A stretch of DNA of 64,000 nt from Nautilus pompilius (GCA_018389105.1 JACATO010001698.1:32501-96500); one strand, 5' to 3'. Counted from the stretch's first letter, positions 24,401 to 38,160 are shown. Numbers and translations are program-made. The notes: generated by a model not told the origin, from the letters alone.

Positions 24401-27400
24401 AAGGATAAAAAACGATGTAGTTTATTGAAACTATCTGTAAAGTGAACACGAAATATCCGCCACGTTCCCATATGTCATTCTTCTTGCATGCACAACTTTC
24501 CCCTATTTCAAAAATAGTTTAAAAAATATAAAGCAAAACAAATAAAGTTTCTTATATATTTATATTCTAATGGTGAGTAAAGTCTCACACATGAAGTAAA
24601 GGAATCATGTCAGATCCTAACAATTAAACAACTTTGCCTGTAGACGTTCTTTAGGGAGAACAAATTTTGAAGTTCAAAAGATTGTGGGGGAGTGGAAAAT
24701 TTAAAGTATTAAGCGGATCCAGGATGAAGATGTTTTTTTTCTTTTCAAACGTAAAGCAAATAAAGCAATAATAAATAGGATGTTGACTCAATGACCATGA
24801 CAGAAGATCACGCCATCTCTAAAGAAACGAAAGTATTTTTAAAAATGTCAAGAAAGAAACATTTTATGAGGACTCATAAGTCAATGAATCCTGAATTCAT
24901 AAATCTATAACAGGTGTGTTGACAAATTTGTAGAGAGAGAGTGTGTGTGTGTGTCTGGGATACAAATATACAGTTTCATCTGAGCACTCGTCCTTTATCA
25001 CTAATTTTTAGCAGTCAGATTTCGTTGGTTAAACATATTTAAAGGTGTACATGAGCTCAGGTTTTCCATCCTGCTTACAATTGGAGCGGACGATTTGATA
25101 ATGGATAGGAGGGGCCTCTTTGTGTAGATTTAGGCATAAGTGGTTTGTGAATGTAATTCAAATGGTAATGATACATTACTTATTCTAATAAGCAAATTGT
25201 AAAACCAGCCGATATTATGCTCGTATTTGTTCTTTGTTGTCATAACTGAAATGCTGCACATATACTTGTCAGAATAATATGAGTTCCCACTAAATAGTAG
25301 AACAGCCCATAATACGAATGGGGCAGTCGGAGTTGACAGCGTTCATTCTGTGATAACAGTGGCGAAGAGCAAGACTAAGGGTTAATGTCTTGATATCTTG
25401 TGGTGTGGCTGGTGTCTTCTCAATTAATTTCTAGCGATTATTATCGCCTTCAATTCTCGACAAGTCCTGCAGGAAATGGACCGAACTGCCTTGCAGCCAG
25501 ACAGCGACTGGCTAGACGAGTCTTCGTCTCTGTTCCACGGATGCCCACCTATAAATTCGTTTAAGGATGGAAACCTAAGATGGAAGTGATAAGAAGTGAT
25601 AATCACAATAGCAGCATCCAACTTCTGTAGAACTAAGAGCTGCACTCTCTCATCTCTGGTCAGTCTGGGCAAGGCCGAGATACAATTTCATGGTAGTTTT
25701 GTCTAGGTCTGTTTGTAATCTGCATAACAAAGTGTCCTTGATTACATTTCTTTTTAAATTCTTCTTCTGGGACTGTTCCTATCGTAACAGTCCCGTCTAA
25801 ATCTTTATTAATCTAAAGACAATAGAAAACTATCTTCTCAAAATATGTCTGGTCTTTCCAATGAAAAATCGAATTAAATCAATTTTTATGAGTAGCTTAA
25901 CTTTATTGATTTGTTGTTTTACTTTTTCGTTATTGCTTCGGTTCAGAATTAGTTCTGCCAGGCTTTCACTTGGTAATTTTATTTTCTTATTCTGGATGAT
26001 GCAGCCTTACAGTGGGCGAAAGGTTATTTTAGTTCATTATTGATTACAAGCTATAAGTCATCTCTACTCCGTTCTTGATGACTGCTGTGAAAAACGAAAA
26101 GTCAATTTTTATGGGATATTTCGTTAACATTAAATATGAAAAAAACAGTACATGTTATGTAAAGATGTCTTTTTTATGTAGCTTATTAAAGATGAAGTGA
26201 AGATAGTTTCGTCCTGTGATTAATTGTCTATTTTACAGCTTTAAATTGTTTAAATAAAAAATAACAACAACAACACATGTTGAAAAAGCATTTTACATCA
26301 AATTCTTTGTTTGATTGAAAATATTTTTTCAATCTTCTTCATACCTCACTTTTTTAAAAAGGTTTTCAAATCCTTCATTTTGATTACTAAATCTAATTAG
26401 TTTCAAGATATTTTTTTACATAAATTGTTCATATTTTATTGGTCACCACAAAGTCCATGTGTAACAGTAGCACCATTGTGCTGATGCGCTCTTGTGTGGA
26501 CATCCTTATTTGTGAGGCATTATAGAAAGATGGGAATCATACCTTTAGATTCTTACATAATATAAGGTTTCGGAAAATCATCGTATAAAAGATCCATACA
26601 TTCATTGTGAACGTTTCTTACGGTGATATCAGTGAGAATTCTATGCGATTTTCTGCGATCACGGCCCGTTTACCAAACTGTGGCTTAACTGTCTTTATTA
26701 CTTTTCCTCTTACTAGCGAAGCATCCAATGAAGCACAACCTTGTCCATTCTTATTCACATTATAAAATATATTTCGTTCCATTCATGTAACCCCTCCAGG
26801 TGCAGGTCGGATAGGGCTTCCCTGTTTTGTTGACAGGCCTGACAATGTCTGTTCGACCAGTGTACGTCATGTTTCTGCTTCCTGACTTTTATAGTCTTAT
26901 TTACTGCCTGGTTATCGAGTCCATCTCGCATGTCTCTTTGTGGGCATCTTTTTGTTCAGAAGCGACGACAGTATTTTAAAGAGCATATGCAAGGGAGTTG
27001 TTCTGAAGCAGGGTTGTCGTTATTACTATCCACTTCCCGGCTCATGTTGTTGCTCGATATCCCCTATTCTGTTTTTCGCACTCTTACTAACGTTATTCAA
27101 GATTTAGAAGACAAAATAAACTTTAACCGTTCACAGTAAGCATATCCTCGCTGAATTACAGCCTACCACGAGTTTTAGTAGCGCGAAGAACCTCTCACCA
27201 CGAACCGAATTATATTTCGCACAGACTCTCAAACCGACGTTGCCTCTTGAAGTGCTACCGTTACACAGCCTACGCATCCGTTTTTAAAACCCCCGCTGTA
27301 ATATAAGGGTTATAGAAATAACGAAATCCGACCTCACCAAAAACCGACAAGATCTTGCACCACCGACGGTTTGGTTAGGCTGCCGATTTGGATATTTCCT

Positions 27401-30400
27401 TAGGCGCTTAATCGGATTCACACCAGAACTTTTTGAGTACCCAGCCAAGTATTTCAGCGCCGCGATTCTTCTCAGACTTTGGCCACACGAAAATTGAGGC
27501 GTGTGGCGCCACCGTCTTCGGTATTAATTCCCAGCGTGCCCTGTTGGCACAATTGTAGCTGATGCGTTTTTTTTTTTTTTAAAATGGAAACATATCCGGC
27601 AGTATTGAAATATCCATTCTGTGTCTTTACCGTGCTAGATTGCAGGTTATAGCACGAGTCTGCGTAATATTGCAGCACAGTGAACGTCAACACACCTGTC
27701 AGTACCTTTAGAAGAAGTATTAGTTAGTGCCAGAAAGTGTCCATATTACCCCCTAACATTAAGTTTATCTCCGAAGCCATTAGGATAAGACTACCTTAAA
27801 AACCGGTTTATCTTTTGACACCTTTAACGCTAAGTCAGCTTCATTGAAGTCCTGTAGCTTTAGGTATGCAACATTTTAAAATAGGACGAGCGGGCAACCG
27901 GCCATTGTACCGTGACTTAAAGCTGTTGTGAGCCACCTTCATAAATAATAATATAAAAAAAGGTAAATATGTGATCGACATCTGAACTGCAAACAGTTCA
28001 GACAATCCAGCCGAGCAGAAGTTAGAAGACAAAGGAACAAATAATTCCATTTAGAGGAGTGGGTGTAGTGCCAGGTTTCTTCAAGTTGTTTTAACTTTTA
28101 CTATTACATCAAACGATCTACCGCGCGGGTTGGAGAAGCACAAAGGAGCGGAAGAGAATAAAAGGTCAGGACGCTTGGAATTCTTCTCGTCCAATTCAAT
28201 ATTTAGGAAGCGCCACGCCCCCTCCACCCGAACCCCTATTTTCGATCGACCGCTTTTTATTGGCCGGGTTCTCGACGGAAATGCGTCAGCTCCCCACAAG
28301 AACTACCCGGTCTGTCCTAACGAGGTTTTAAAGGACGGATCTCACAACCGTGATATTTGTAACGGTAACTAATGACGACGAGACACCGGATTATTTCCTC
28401 TGGTCACGCATGCAGCGATGCGTGAGAGATCTTTAAAATCGATTTTACTAACCAAAGGAAGATTTTCCAATGACAACTTTAAACCCACAGCAATGGCGAG
28501 GACAGGAGTTACCGGCTTATAATGCTACTAAAAATCAGATTAAATTCGTATGGACTCCTACTGATTAATTCGTTTGAATTGTTTTATTTCTACCTTTCAT
28601 AATTCACTATTGAAAGATCTGTCTAAGGGCGGGTACAGCAGCAGTGATTATGAGATTACATTTGTAAGATTTTTTACGTTTTTCAGAAAAGCAAATTTTG
28701 TTCGCTTAAAAGTTCCACAAGATGTAGAATGCGGTTAATTACCTATCAAAGGTGAAACGTCCGCTAAAGTTTACGTGATACTAAATCAGTGCGTTTGATC
28801 GCGTTTACCTAACACCGGATTAAGGCTTTGTTAAAACAACTGGATCATAAACCGTCAAGATAATAATCTATTTCGTATAAGTTCCAACAAGTAGTGCACA
28901 AGACTGCACCAGCTTCTGCACCCTGCTTACAGCGACGACGACACCAAACCGGTTCACTTCCCATTATCTCTGAAAATCCCTAAGCGAGACAAAATAAACG
29001 AGACGAGCTGACACCGCGAAGCTATCAACTTATCTAAAAACACGTGAACCAAGATCCACACACACACATCTGAGTCATCCCTACACAAAGCTCGTTCCAG
29101 TCGCCGGGGGTGACAAAAACAACCCCTCTTACCCTCCCTGAGGTTATGAACTTTCGCATCTTTGTAATTGTTTAAAAACCGGGTGCGGCAAAAGTGACAC
29201 AAATATTTGAACTCTCTGTTTTGAAGATATTGATAAAAATTTTGTTTCCTTGTTCGTCTCACTGCCCCAATCTCTGTCAGTCTTTTTTTATTTATATCTG
29301 CGTGAATTTTAAAAAAATATATATACGGATTTAACAACAATAATAATAAAAAAACACAGCCTGTTAACAAGGATGTGGGATGCAAGGGTCCTGTTATGCC
29401 ATGTAGGGAATTTACCGGGCAAATCTAGAAAGATTGCTCCTTAATTTAATTCAGGTTCAGTTGAAGGTTAAACCGGCTCATCGAAAATTATTTTAAAAAG
29501 CTTTTAATTAATATAAAGACTTTTAATTGACGTTATAAATCCCCCTAGTTTGTAAGTTCTTGGTAACTTCTTCTTTTTTTACCCGGGAGGTCTCTCTCAA
29601 ATCGGACACCAAGGAGATGCCGTACAGCTGTTTCACGCTATGGCGATCATCAGCGACAAGTCTCCGGTACAAGAGCAACGGTCCCCTTACGGAGCTAACC
29701 CGCTACCACCTGCCCCACCGGGCCAGCTGGAATGGCCTTGCCAGAAATGTTCGTTTGTAGATGTGAGGGGAAACCGAAGTTCCCGAAGAAAAGTTTTGCG
29801 GCCGACCGGCGAAGAAGAGCAAGGATAAGCCACGACAGCGAGAGGTACGTGGAGTCGAGCCGGCCCGGCCGGAAACTCTCAAGCCTGGCGGTCTCCATCA
29901 CGACCATGTACCGGAAATAAATACGAAATTAATATCGTTAACTATTCTTTGGTTGAATTTTAAATAAACTGCAAATTAAAAAAAAAATTTTCTCTCGTTG
30001 TTACGATTAAACCCAGTTTTCAAAAACGTTTTAGCATTCTTGATTAATTCCGAATTCTTAGTGATACACTTTTGGAATGAGTACTCACGTAGACGTAAAT
30101 GAATCACCTTATGCCATTTTTCAGAATAGTGATGCAGCGAAACAATAATTACTTTGTTCAGGCGTTATGGTGATGAGGAGATTTATCATTTACTTCGTTA
30201 AAATGCAACATTCCTGAGCAAACGCTTTTTCTGTCCGAAAGGTTTGAAGAATTGATGACTTACCTGCGGGAGTCGCCTCGTACACCCCGAGCGTACATCA
30301 GTAACGATAGCAACAATGAAAAATAACATTTGGTTTCTTCTCAATGTTCTTTACGGTTCATGGAGCAACGAAGCGTGCAAAGCTGTAGGGAGGCAAAAGC

Positions 30401-32749
30401 TTTTCTTTTTAACCCTCCAGCCTCTTGGAATATTTTTAAAAAGTGCAAGAATGCTAAGTGCAAGAAGCTAACCATAATGTCTTCTCTTCGGCAAGAAGAA
30501 CACAGCTGGACAGAATAATAGGTAATGTAATAATTTGTTTCAGAAGTCCATTGTAGCAGATTATCGAAAAGAGAATCTAAAACCAGCAAAAGAACCATTC
30601 GATGTGGTTAGATTTAACGTTCAAAAGATTGAAAGAAAAATTCATCTGGAAATAAACAAAGCTTCACAAGAAAGAAGAAGTGGATTAATAGAATCAGGCT
30701 TTAAACAGATTTATTCTGGTTTTGTCACCAGCTAAAGACAAAACGATGCTTTATCGACATTTCAGAAGAACTCCATTTCTGTTGCCATCTTGGAGATAAT
30801 CCTACGAAGCAGCCTTGTTCTTGTTCTGCACAATTGTACGTGCTATGTAAAATTATGAACTTAGGACGAGATCATTTAGAAACATCTTACTTTTTATCCA
30901 ATACCATGAAAATAAAAACAGAGAACACAGTATTCGTTCAGCCTACCTACAATAGATTTTAATGGACAGTCTCTCAAGGTGGTAGATACTTTAGAGGCCA
31001 AATCTATTTAATCCGAACTTTTCTCTTGAGAAGTTTGGGAATAACTCAGATTATATCTCATTAACAAACGAACGAATTATATAATTAAAAGTTACTTTAA
31101 AACATAGATATGGCGTTTATTTTTGAAGTTAAGAATTGAGATAGAATGTTAAGTAATAAAGAATCATTTAGATTTTAAATAGAAAATCGACTGCCGTCTG
31201 TGCTGTCCCTGGAAAGATTCTGAACATCTTTCCCAGAATCCTAAGGACAGTGGGCATAGAAGAGGACGATCAGCCCCACTGTCCTTCGTCTTAGGTAGAC
31301 GCACCTATGCAAACTTCTAATCCATATCCACCACCCGTATGCCCTTTCGCTACTTTTTCAATTCTGTCCTTTAATTGCTGCGTTGTAAATCTATATGAAC
31401 GTTAAATGGTTTTCCCACCGATCTCCTGGCAGTTTTCTGTCACCTGCGGCTCCTGAAGAAAAGAACGCGCTCTTCTCATATTTTCAAGTTGTTTTTCTTG
31501 GGCCCTTCACGAATCCTCTTTCCAGTTAGTTCTTCTATTCTGTTTTCTCACGGGGCTGTTACCTGATCAGTAAATCTGCCTGATTTTCTTCCCGATCAGA
31601 TGGCGATGTCATGTCTCAGGTTGGTTTTTACCTATATCTCGAGAGGATACCGAGTTACCCTCGCACACCAGCCAGTACTCACCGGTCGTGAGAGGATACC
31701 GGACTAACCCTTTCCTGTGTTGCTTCACTTTTCTTGGGCACTCTCAATGCTTATGAATGTCTGCTTAATGATTTGCATGCTCTTCAATTTTCCTTCCCAA
31801 CAAATAATCGCGGCATCTGCTGCATCTTCCCAGTGTCAGTGCTACCTGACAACTCGATAATAACAGGTGTTGTCGATTTCTTCTTACCTGCCGCACAGGA
31901 ACAATCCAGCTCCCTCTTCACCCCTCGACCTGCGGGTTACTTGATGTTGGTCGTAAGCATTTATTAAAACAAAAGAAAAAATTAAAAATGACAATTCAAA
32001 CAAGTTTACTCCCTAGAAAAGGTAGTTTTATTTATTTTTTAACTCAGCCAACTAATCTTCACCTATCCATGTTTACACGAAGAGGACGCGCAGGTGTGAA
32101 GACGGGGATTATACCTGTAATCTTTTGTAAAAGATTTTCAAAGAATTTTCAAATCCTTTAGAAAAGATCATGAATCCAAAGTAATATTAAGCTGATCTTT
32201 ATGGCCTGTTTCGATGATGGTCGGTGCTTGAACTCTGTCGATAAGTTACCACCTCAAATGGTCTATTAATTATTCTGCAGGTGTCATACTCGGTTATGGT
32301 TAAGTCGACTGACCGTTTTTATCTACCATATATTGGCTTTGAAGTAGTTCAGCACTTTCTATAGTCTATTGCATTATCTTTTACGCTGATTATTTTACTA
32401 TTATGCTAAGATTAAGAAATTACATCTAACTCGGAGAACAGCACTCGATTCATTGTCGGAGTAAATTCACCCGAGTAATTAAGGGGTTATACAGGATACA
32501 GCGCTAAGAAAGGAAAGCTATCAAAAAAATAAGGTTTCGGCTGGGGGCCTGGAAGGGGAAAAAAAGTCAGATCACAGTTATTGTGGGTTTTTTTTAAGAT
32601 TTCTTCTTTTCAAAAAAGTCTTCGAGGTAAATACGCAGTAAGAGAACCGCTTTTCTTCCTTTATTTGGCAAAAGAAAGGTCCTGGCCAGGTGAAAACTTT
32701 ATTGTGTTGTAGGAATGTTAGCTGAAAGAAATACAGCAGGTGATTTTCT

Positions 32750-32750
<1 letters not shown>
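21460..32750. other. Long non-coding stretch, no recognisable gene
   Basis: About 11 kb with no gene, RNA or element I can support. Composition is AT-rich to about 27 kb. GC-richer patches occur at about 27.2-27.5, 28.1-28.4 and 29.6-29.9 kb. Overlapping frames at 29560-29920 are open on both strands in the last patch without motifs. Short simple runs occur at 24930-24955 (GA then GT) and 26263-26275 (ACA). A plus-strand frame at 30535-30735 is lysine-rich and unrecognised. Confidence 0.45.
25769..25794. repeat. Perfect 9-bp inverted repeat
   Basis: GGGACTGTT and AACAGTCCC flank an 8-base loop. The stem is short for a microRNA precursor and no longer base-paired extension is obvious. Confidence 0.6.

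Positions 32751-32752
<2 letters not shown>

Positions 32753-32782
<30 letters not shown>
32753..32782. repeat. (CA)n microsatellite
   Basis: Fifteen CA dinucleotides, followed by AGCACATGCGCG. Confidence 0.97.
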
Positions 32783-32783
<1 letters not shown>

Positions 32784-32789
32784 GCACAT

Positions 32790-34590
32790 GCGCGCTCGTG
32801 AAGGAAGGGGAGATAAATCCATCACTTAGTTTTCTCTCTGTTCGCATGCTGCGCGTGCGATGTCCTGAAAGCTTAATTAATCAGCTGAGAAGTATAGGTA
32901 AGAATTTGAGAAGTCGCAGTATAAAACAATGAATATAAAGCGAATAGGAACAGAAAGAGTAAGGAAAAAACAACAGCAAAGAAAACTGGTTTTTTATAGA
33001 TTGGTAATCGATATGGTGTAGAAAATTAGAAATGTAAATTTACTATCTGAGACAAAACCAGTAACAATTAGTGGGTACGTAAGTCAGACAGATCGAGGTG
33101 GGGGGCAGGCTCGGGGTGCCCCCCCCCCCAGTTGTAGCTCTTTATGTAATCGGGTAGTTAGGAAAAATATCTCGAAGCGATTTCGTCTGAGCCATTGTTT
33201 GCATTTTTGGCGATACTCCCACGAACCTTGAATGCTATTTGGCGGACGATGTTAGGAACTCCGGGGTTTCTTCTTTAAAGCAACCATTTCCTTGTTCTAA
33301 CCCCGCCCCTTTCCGCCAATTTAGTCGGGATCTTCGGTTTATTTCAGAAACGAATTCGCTCTGATTCGAGCTTCCGGAAGTCAGGGTAAGGTAATGTTAC
33401 CTGGGCGAAGGACGCTCAACGATATATGTCATTAACCTCTTCCGCTGTTCCAAGACGGCGGCATCGTCTGGGCAGGTAATAGACGTCCTGGTCTAATCCT
33501 AAGGATGGAGGACAATGAGAGATGACCGCGCCGAAGCGGCACTTTGATCTTCCCTCGTGCTACATCAAAAGGTCTGCAACCCCGTTTATCCTTCTATCAC
33601 ATCAGCAGAGCGACGAACGTTCGAACGACTTCGCAAGGTTTTAAATTTCCAAGATTTCCGAGGTAAAAAATAGTCAGACTGAACATCGCTATCGGGGGCC
33701 CCACGTGGTGGGTGGAATTTTGGGAAACGTTTTATTTTAAGAAACCGAATACAGGGAACACAAAACCGGCAGTCAGGCAAAAATCAAATCGTTCGTCTGC
33801 GAATACGCCACAAAGGTGGGCTGAAGCTTGATTTTCACGCGTTAAATAATTGATTTTCTTCATCTTCGGGCATGTAAACGACGCATTGGGGAGAGTGAGG
33901 AGAAGGAAGGAAAGCGATTGTCACGATATCGCGACAACGGTACAAGACCGAAATAAATGTACTGGGAAATCGCGGCATTACGCTTCAAAGAGACAGTGTC
34001 CTTCATTGATGCAGAATCAGAAAATAACTCTAACAGCTCAAAGGATGAATCTGGACAGGATGAAAACTGACGCGATCAATCGGCAGGATTCAAAGTCAGA
34101 ATACTAGTTAGTACATAAGACAATTCATTAAAAACGTCGTTCAAGTGTTATTTATTCGAGCACAACATGTAATATCATAATCTACATTATTAATGTTTCA
34201 AAATGCTGCTCGATCAATGCGTATGAACATTGGAATCATCTGCAACGCCAACTTGATGAATTATCTATTCTAATCTGCAGTTTTATGCAGCAATTACAAA
34301 TTAGGTCGGCCGACGAACAAGTTGCCTAATGAAAACCACTTCCACTTCCTTTAAAGACGATAACGTTAGCATCATTACAATTGAAAACAAGTTGTGTTCA
34401 TTTTTATATGCACTTTCTGCAGGGTGATGTAAAAAACGAAACATTCATTCATTCTCGCTTCAGCCTGTGACCTACAAACTTATAGAACACAGTACACAGG
34501 TGATGATATAAGATAGCATTTAATCCAAATCCGAGAACCAGAGATAAATTTCAGTTGGTACAAAGACAAAAAAAAACACAAAAAACAAAA
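32790..34590. other. Non-coding, nothing recognised
   Basis: Contains a C10 homopolymer near 33120 and moderate GC between 33.1 and 33.8 kb. Frames at 33586-33780 (minus) and 33850-34107 (plus) have no recognised motif. Confidence 0.45.
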
Positions 34591-34619
34591 AGAAGTAGGA
34601 GAGAATACACAAACAGGTT

Positions 34620-35640
34620 TTGCCTAATGAGATCAACTCTGCCTGTTATTCAGAAGACGCAGGAGGCTGGCTCTACTCTCTAGCATCTGTTCTTTTTCTC
34701 GGCTCTTCACGCGGCAGCCCAAAAAAGCTATTCACAGAACCCTACCAAAATTGGAGGGATGCCCTCAAAGATCTTGGGAGTAGCGCGAGGCGTGATTGCC
34801 AGGTCATTTCAATGGGAAACCTGAACGTCTTTAACACAGCTTAAAATGTGCATCAGAATGGATGCCACCATTACGTATTAAAGAATCAGAAAGTAAAGAT
34901 AAACAGGGAAGAATCGAGGTCACTGGTGCTAGGAATTTTCGTGGAAGGCAGAGTGTTGCTCTAAGAGATCGTAGGGATCGAGACCAGCGGTAGCTTCAAC
35001 AAGGGACACTTCAAGATAGTGATGGTGGCAAGACATTGGGAGACCGTCTGAAGAACTGGTAAAAAAAAACAATTATCTATACTCATTAGAAACTTCTCGA
35101 AATTAAAGACTAAGGGAGGGATCGGGCCATACGATGCTCTTCGGTATGATAAAACGAGGGACAGCAGCAACTGAGAGAAGCTAGGTTTTATCTGCTGGCA
35201 TTTATCCTTTCTGTGTGAAAGCATCAGAGGCGAGGTAGTGCGCAGACACACCGGTGAATCTTTTACTGTCGATAACCTGGAGCTCAACTTTGCCAATCCG
35301 TGACTACGGAGAAACCAGTAATATGGCAGGAAAGCCTGTCGGGTTATGCTTCCGTGTTCAAAGAGAAATTACCAAGAGCAGTTTCTCACTACTGTTCGAG
35401 CCATTTTCATTGCATGTTTCCAGACAGTTTTTCACTGGTTTGGTTACACCTGGAACCTAAACAGAATAATTGCAAGACCCCCCCTTCTAGGAGTTGTTGC
35501 AGGTTTTAAAATGGTGACCAATGTAAGGTTTCTCTTATCTAGCATGGATTTGACAGTGAACAAGAAATGCTTTAGAATGGAAGAGATAGTAAACTAAGAC
35601 AATTCAGCATACAGACACAAAGAAATAGTGTTCCTGCAGA
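34620..35640 (+). pseudogene. hAT/ZMYM1-like transposase relic with TTF-type zinc finger
   Basis: Three plus-strand pieces fall in the order of the ZMYM1/TTF-finger subgroup of hAT transposase-like proteins. At 34700-34815, KLFTEPYQNWRDALKDL then ARRDCQVIS resembles the C-terminal half of the TTF-type zinc finger (K-x-P-Y-x-x-W-x-x-A ... H-x-x-S). At about 34900-35090, SGSFNKGHFK with following residues resembles the 'N-x-GNF-x-x-L' segment upstream of the RNase H-like core. At 35302-35334, DYGETSNMAGK matches the 'YDGASNMSGK' motif that holds a catalytic aspartate position. After a frame change, at 35372-35412, LPRAVSHYCSSHF matches 'P-x-A-x-x-x-HC-x-SH'. Stops and frameshifts separate the blocks and some key residues are changed (for example YDGA to YGET), so it is inactive. 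Element ends were not found. Confidence 0.58.
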
Positions 35641-35649
35641 AACTCCGAA

Positions 35650-36500
35650 AGAATACGATACTTCAAATGTGCTTTCTTCATTCCTTCCTCCTCCATATTC
35701 AATTTAGCAAAATGTTAGACTCTGAAGATATGTGGAGAAGCCAAGACGACAAGCTTGATAGCCTTCCCGGAGGATTTTATCAGGTAGAAGTGTATGCCCG
35801 TTGATGTACCCAAACAAAATTCTCAATCTGCTTTTGACAACAGTCGCATTAAGTAAAGTTAAGGAAGTAAATTCGTCGCTGAAATTAATCACGAACTGAT
35901 TTCTAATTTGTATGGCAAAGGACCAGTTACCTGCACTCGTCCAGAGTCCTGATGCACATATATGAAAGTATTCTACTAGACATTAACAGAATTGCTATTT
36001 TCCGCTAAAAGACAGAATGCTTTTGTCAAATCCCATAAATTATATTTAGCTTCCAATCTTGTTTCGTCAGACACGGCTGCCATACGCGTAGAAAATCACA
36101 AAACTATTCTGTCTTTTGTATTCCTGGTGCTTGCTCAGAAGGTCTCAAGAATAAAAATGCCTGAAAATTTAAGGACTCCGAGTTTGTCGGCCGGCCTATC
36201 ACAGGTCTTCACGTGATGACGATTGGGACCCTACTAACATCAGTTACTCATCCATCCCTTTATATTTCAACAAACAACGAACTCGGCTCTCGAATAATGG
36301 ATTCCTTGTTTCTTGTTGTAGAGGCCAAACCAAAATAAAAAGGACAAAACAACAAGAGTAATATTTCACCAACAGCTTTTAAAACTGCATGCTAATTAAT
36401 AAAGAAAGCTCTGCTGAATAAGGGGGCTGTTGTTTTTCTTAAGTCATAAATCTTTGCAGAGGAAATTGCTTTAAATAAACTCCTGCGCTTTCATTTTGTT
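35650..36500. other. Non-coding, possibly tail of the hAT-like relic
   Basis: No further conserved block could be followed downstream of the hAT-like fragments. The remainder is unique AT-rich sequence. Confidence 0.4.
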
Positions 36501-36507
36501 CAAGGAA

Positions 36508-36600
36508 AAAGCAGTAGTCCAGTGGTTAACTTGCTAAGGTCGAGTGCCTTAGTTCGCTTCTGACGGTGGGAGTTCGGTTTAGTGAGTCACCCTTCCATAG
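36508..36600 (+). repeat. tRNA-derived SINE head
   Basis: A box-like TAGTCCAGTGG is at 36515-36525. It is followed at 36534-36552 by CTAAGG-TCGAGTG-CCTTAG, a perfect stem with a 7-base loop placed like an anticodon arm. A weak B box (AGTTCGGTT) lies at 36571-36579. The T arm is decayed, so this is not a functional tRNA. The downstream sequence reaches the dispersed repeat at 36691-36780, which may be its body. Confidence 0.42.
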
Positions 36601-36690
36601 TTTCTTCTCGTTCTTCTTCAGCCAATGAATTTCGCGTCTGAAACAGAGATATAGTAAAGATTAACCATGCCAAAGTCAAAAATGCCAGGC

Positions 36691-36780
36691 TCCGCTTGGC
36701 GCAGGATTGGCAGCGCTCCCAAGAGGACAATCGCGGCACTACGCTTCATTACTAAGGTTGCCCGCTGGAGGTTTATTTTG
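36691..36780 (+). repeat. Dispersed repeat family, copy 2
   Basis: Aligns with 14058-14143 from GCTTGGCGCA through GGCAGCGCT and GGACAA to TTTATTTTG, with small indels. It lies about 100 bases downstream of the tRNA-like head at 36508, in the same orientation, which would suit a SINE with a tRNA head and a conserved body. Copy 1 has no obvious tRNA-like head, so the link is tentative. Confidence 0.5.
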
Positions 36781-36879
36781 AATAACAAGAATGATTACGT
36801 AAATTGTAATTACTTCGTCAAGAAATATTGTTTACCGAATCATAATACTAAAAAAAAAAGTTGTCTAATAAGAACGTGA

Positions 36880-38160
36880 ATGGTGGGATGAGAAACACTG
36901 ATGTTGCATTTGTTGTCTTATTTGCTTTGCAAAGTCTTTCTACTCTGATTTATTCTAGATGAAAAGTTCAGGAATGAAGCTCCAAATGTTTTTCACACAC
37001 TGCCAAGTGTCGCTGGTAAACTGATCTTTTAGGTTCTTTTTTTAAAGGAAATCAAATAATCGCGCACCTGATCGATGAGATTCATCTGAAGAATTCTAGG
37101 AATATGAAAATCGGGATCACTTAGGATTGGTGTGATAAGAATGTGCTTATAGCAGCTCCCTTTCGACTGCTGGCTTAAGCCAACATCCCAACCCTGCCGA
37201 CTGATACATCCCACCTGAATTCCACTTAACCCATACCTCGGTCTCATTTATACGTCCGCATACGTCCCATTTGCCAACTCATTTCTCCCGATTTCTTGCC
37301 CGTGTCCATCACTGTGACTTGTTTGTTCCCTAAACTTAACAACGGCCGCCCTCACAGATTCACTAAGACTCAGCACCAGCTTCCGGTTTCGTTCTCTCGG
37401 TTACTTCTTTTTGAAGATCTTCCCACTTAAAAAAAACCCCACAAATCTTAGACGACGCAATCATTCTTCCGCCTTTCCACCGGAACACGTTTAACCTAAA
37501 CATCTTGCAGTTTTTTTTTTAAATGGTGGTAAGACTCCGATTATTACTTCATCTGAAAGGTGACGGATATTATTCGAAAACCCGAGCTTCCAGTATCTGT
37601 ACCGTTTGGTTAATCAGGAAACAGAACTAATACAAAGTGCTGCACGAACCTCTCTATCAGATGATCTTAAAGGTTCTTCTATTTATGGACAGTCCGTGGA
37701 GATGTAAGAAGTATAAATGTTTCTGTCGCCTGTTCTTGCAGCAGTATACCTTTTCCGCTGATATCAGAAGCTTCTCTGAACGTCGTCTCGAACAACTGTC
37801 CGCACACCCATTAATTCTTAGAATTACCTGACTATTAACGAAAGGCAGGGGGGGTTAACAAACCATTAAAGTCGTACCCAGATCTGTTCACAAGTAGGGT
37901 TCTCGGCGGGCCCCTAAGTACGCGTCACAAGTGGGTGTTTGGACGAGGACCCGGCCTGGAGTGCGAAGACCTATAGATCGGGAGATCTGACTTCCCTAGG
38001 AAAACACACCGCGGGTCACCAGGATATGATGGATGTCCTCGCAAAATGACTGATAAGGAGTCGTACTCTTTTTTTTTTTAACCGAGAGCAAAATAGGGTA
38101 AGTGAGGACAGTCTTCCCCGTCGCTACTCTTAGTCCTGGCTGGTACAACGCATTTATTCA
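36880..38160. other. Non-coding, nothing recognised
   Basis: Unique sequence that becomes GC-richer from about 37.85 kb. Short frames only. Confidence 0.45.

Noticed and set aside
25424..25672. Minus-strand 82-codon frame starting MPRLTRDERVQLLVLQ, which looks like a Tc1 N-terminus
   Set aside because: Only the first dozen residues fit; no helix-turn-helix, linker or catalytic block follows, and no terminal repeats were found.
25769..25794. microRNA precursor hairpin
   Set aside because: The stem is only 9 bp with no extended pairing.
29560..29920. Several overlapping open frames in a GC-rich patch as a coding exon
   Set aside because: Openness on both strands follows from composition; no domain, splice structure or similarity could be recognised.
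36508..36600. Functional tRNA gene with a Leu-like anticodon arm
   Set aside because: The T arm and acceptor stem are broken; a retroposon head is the simpler reading.
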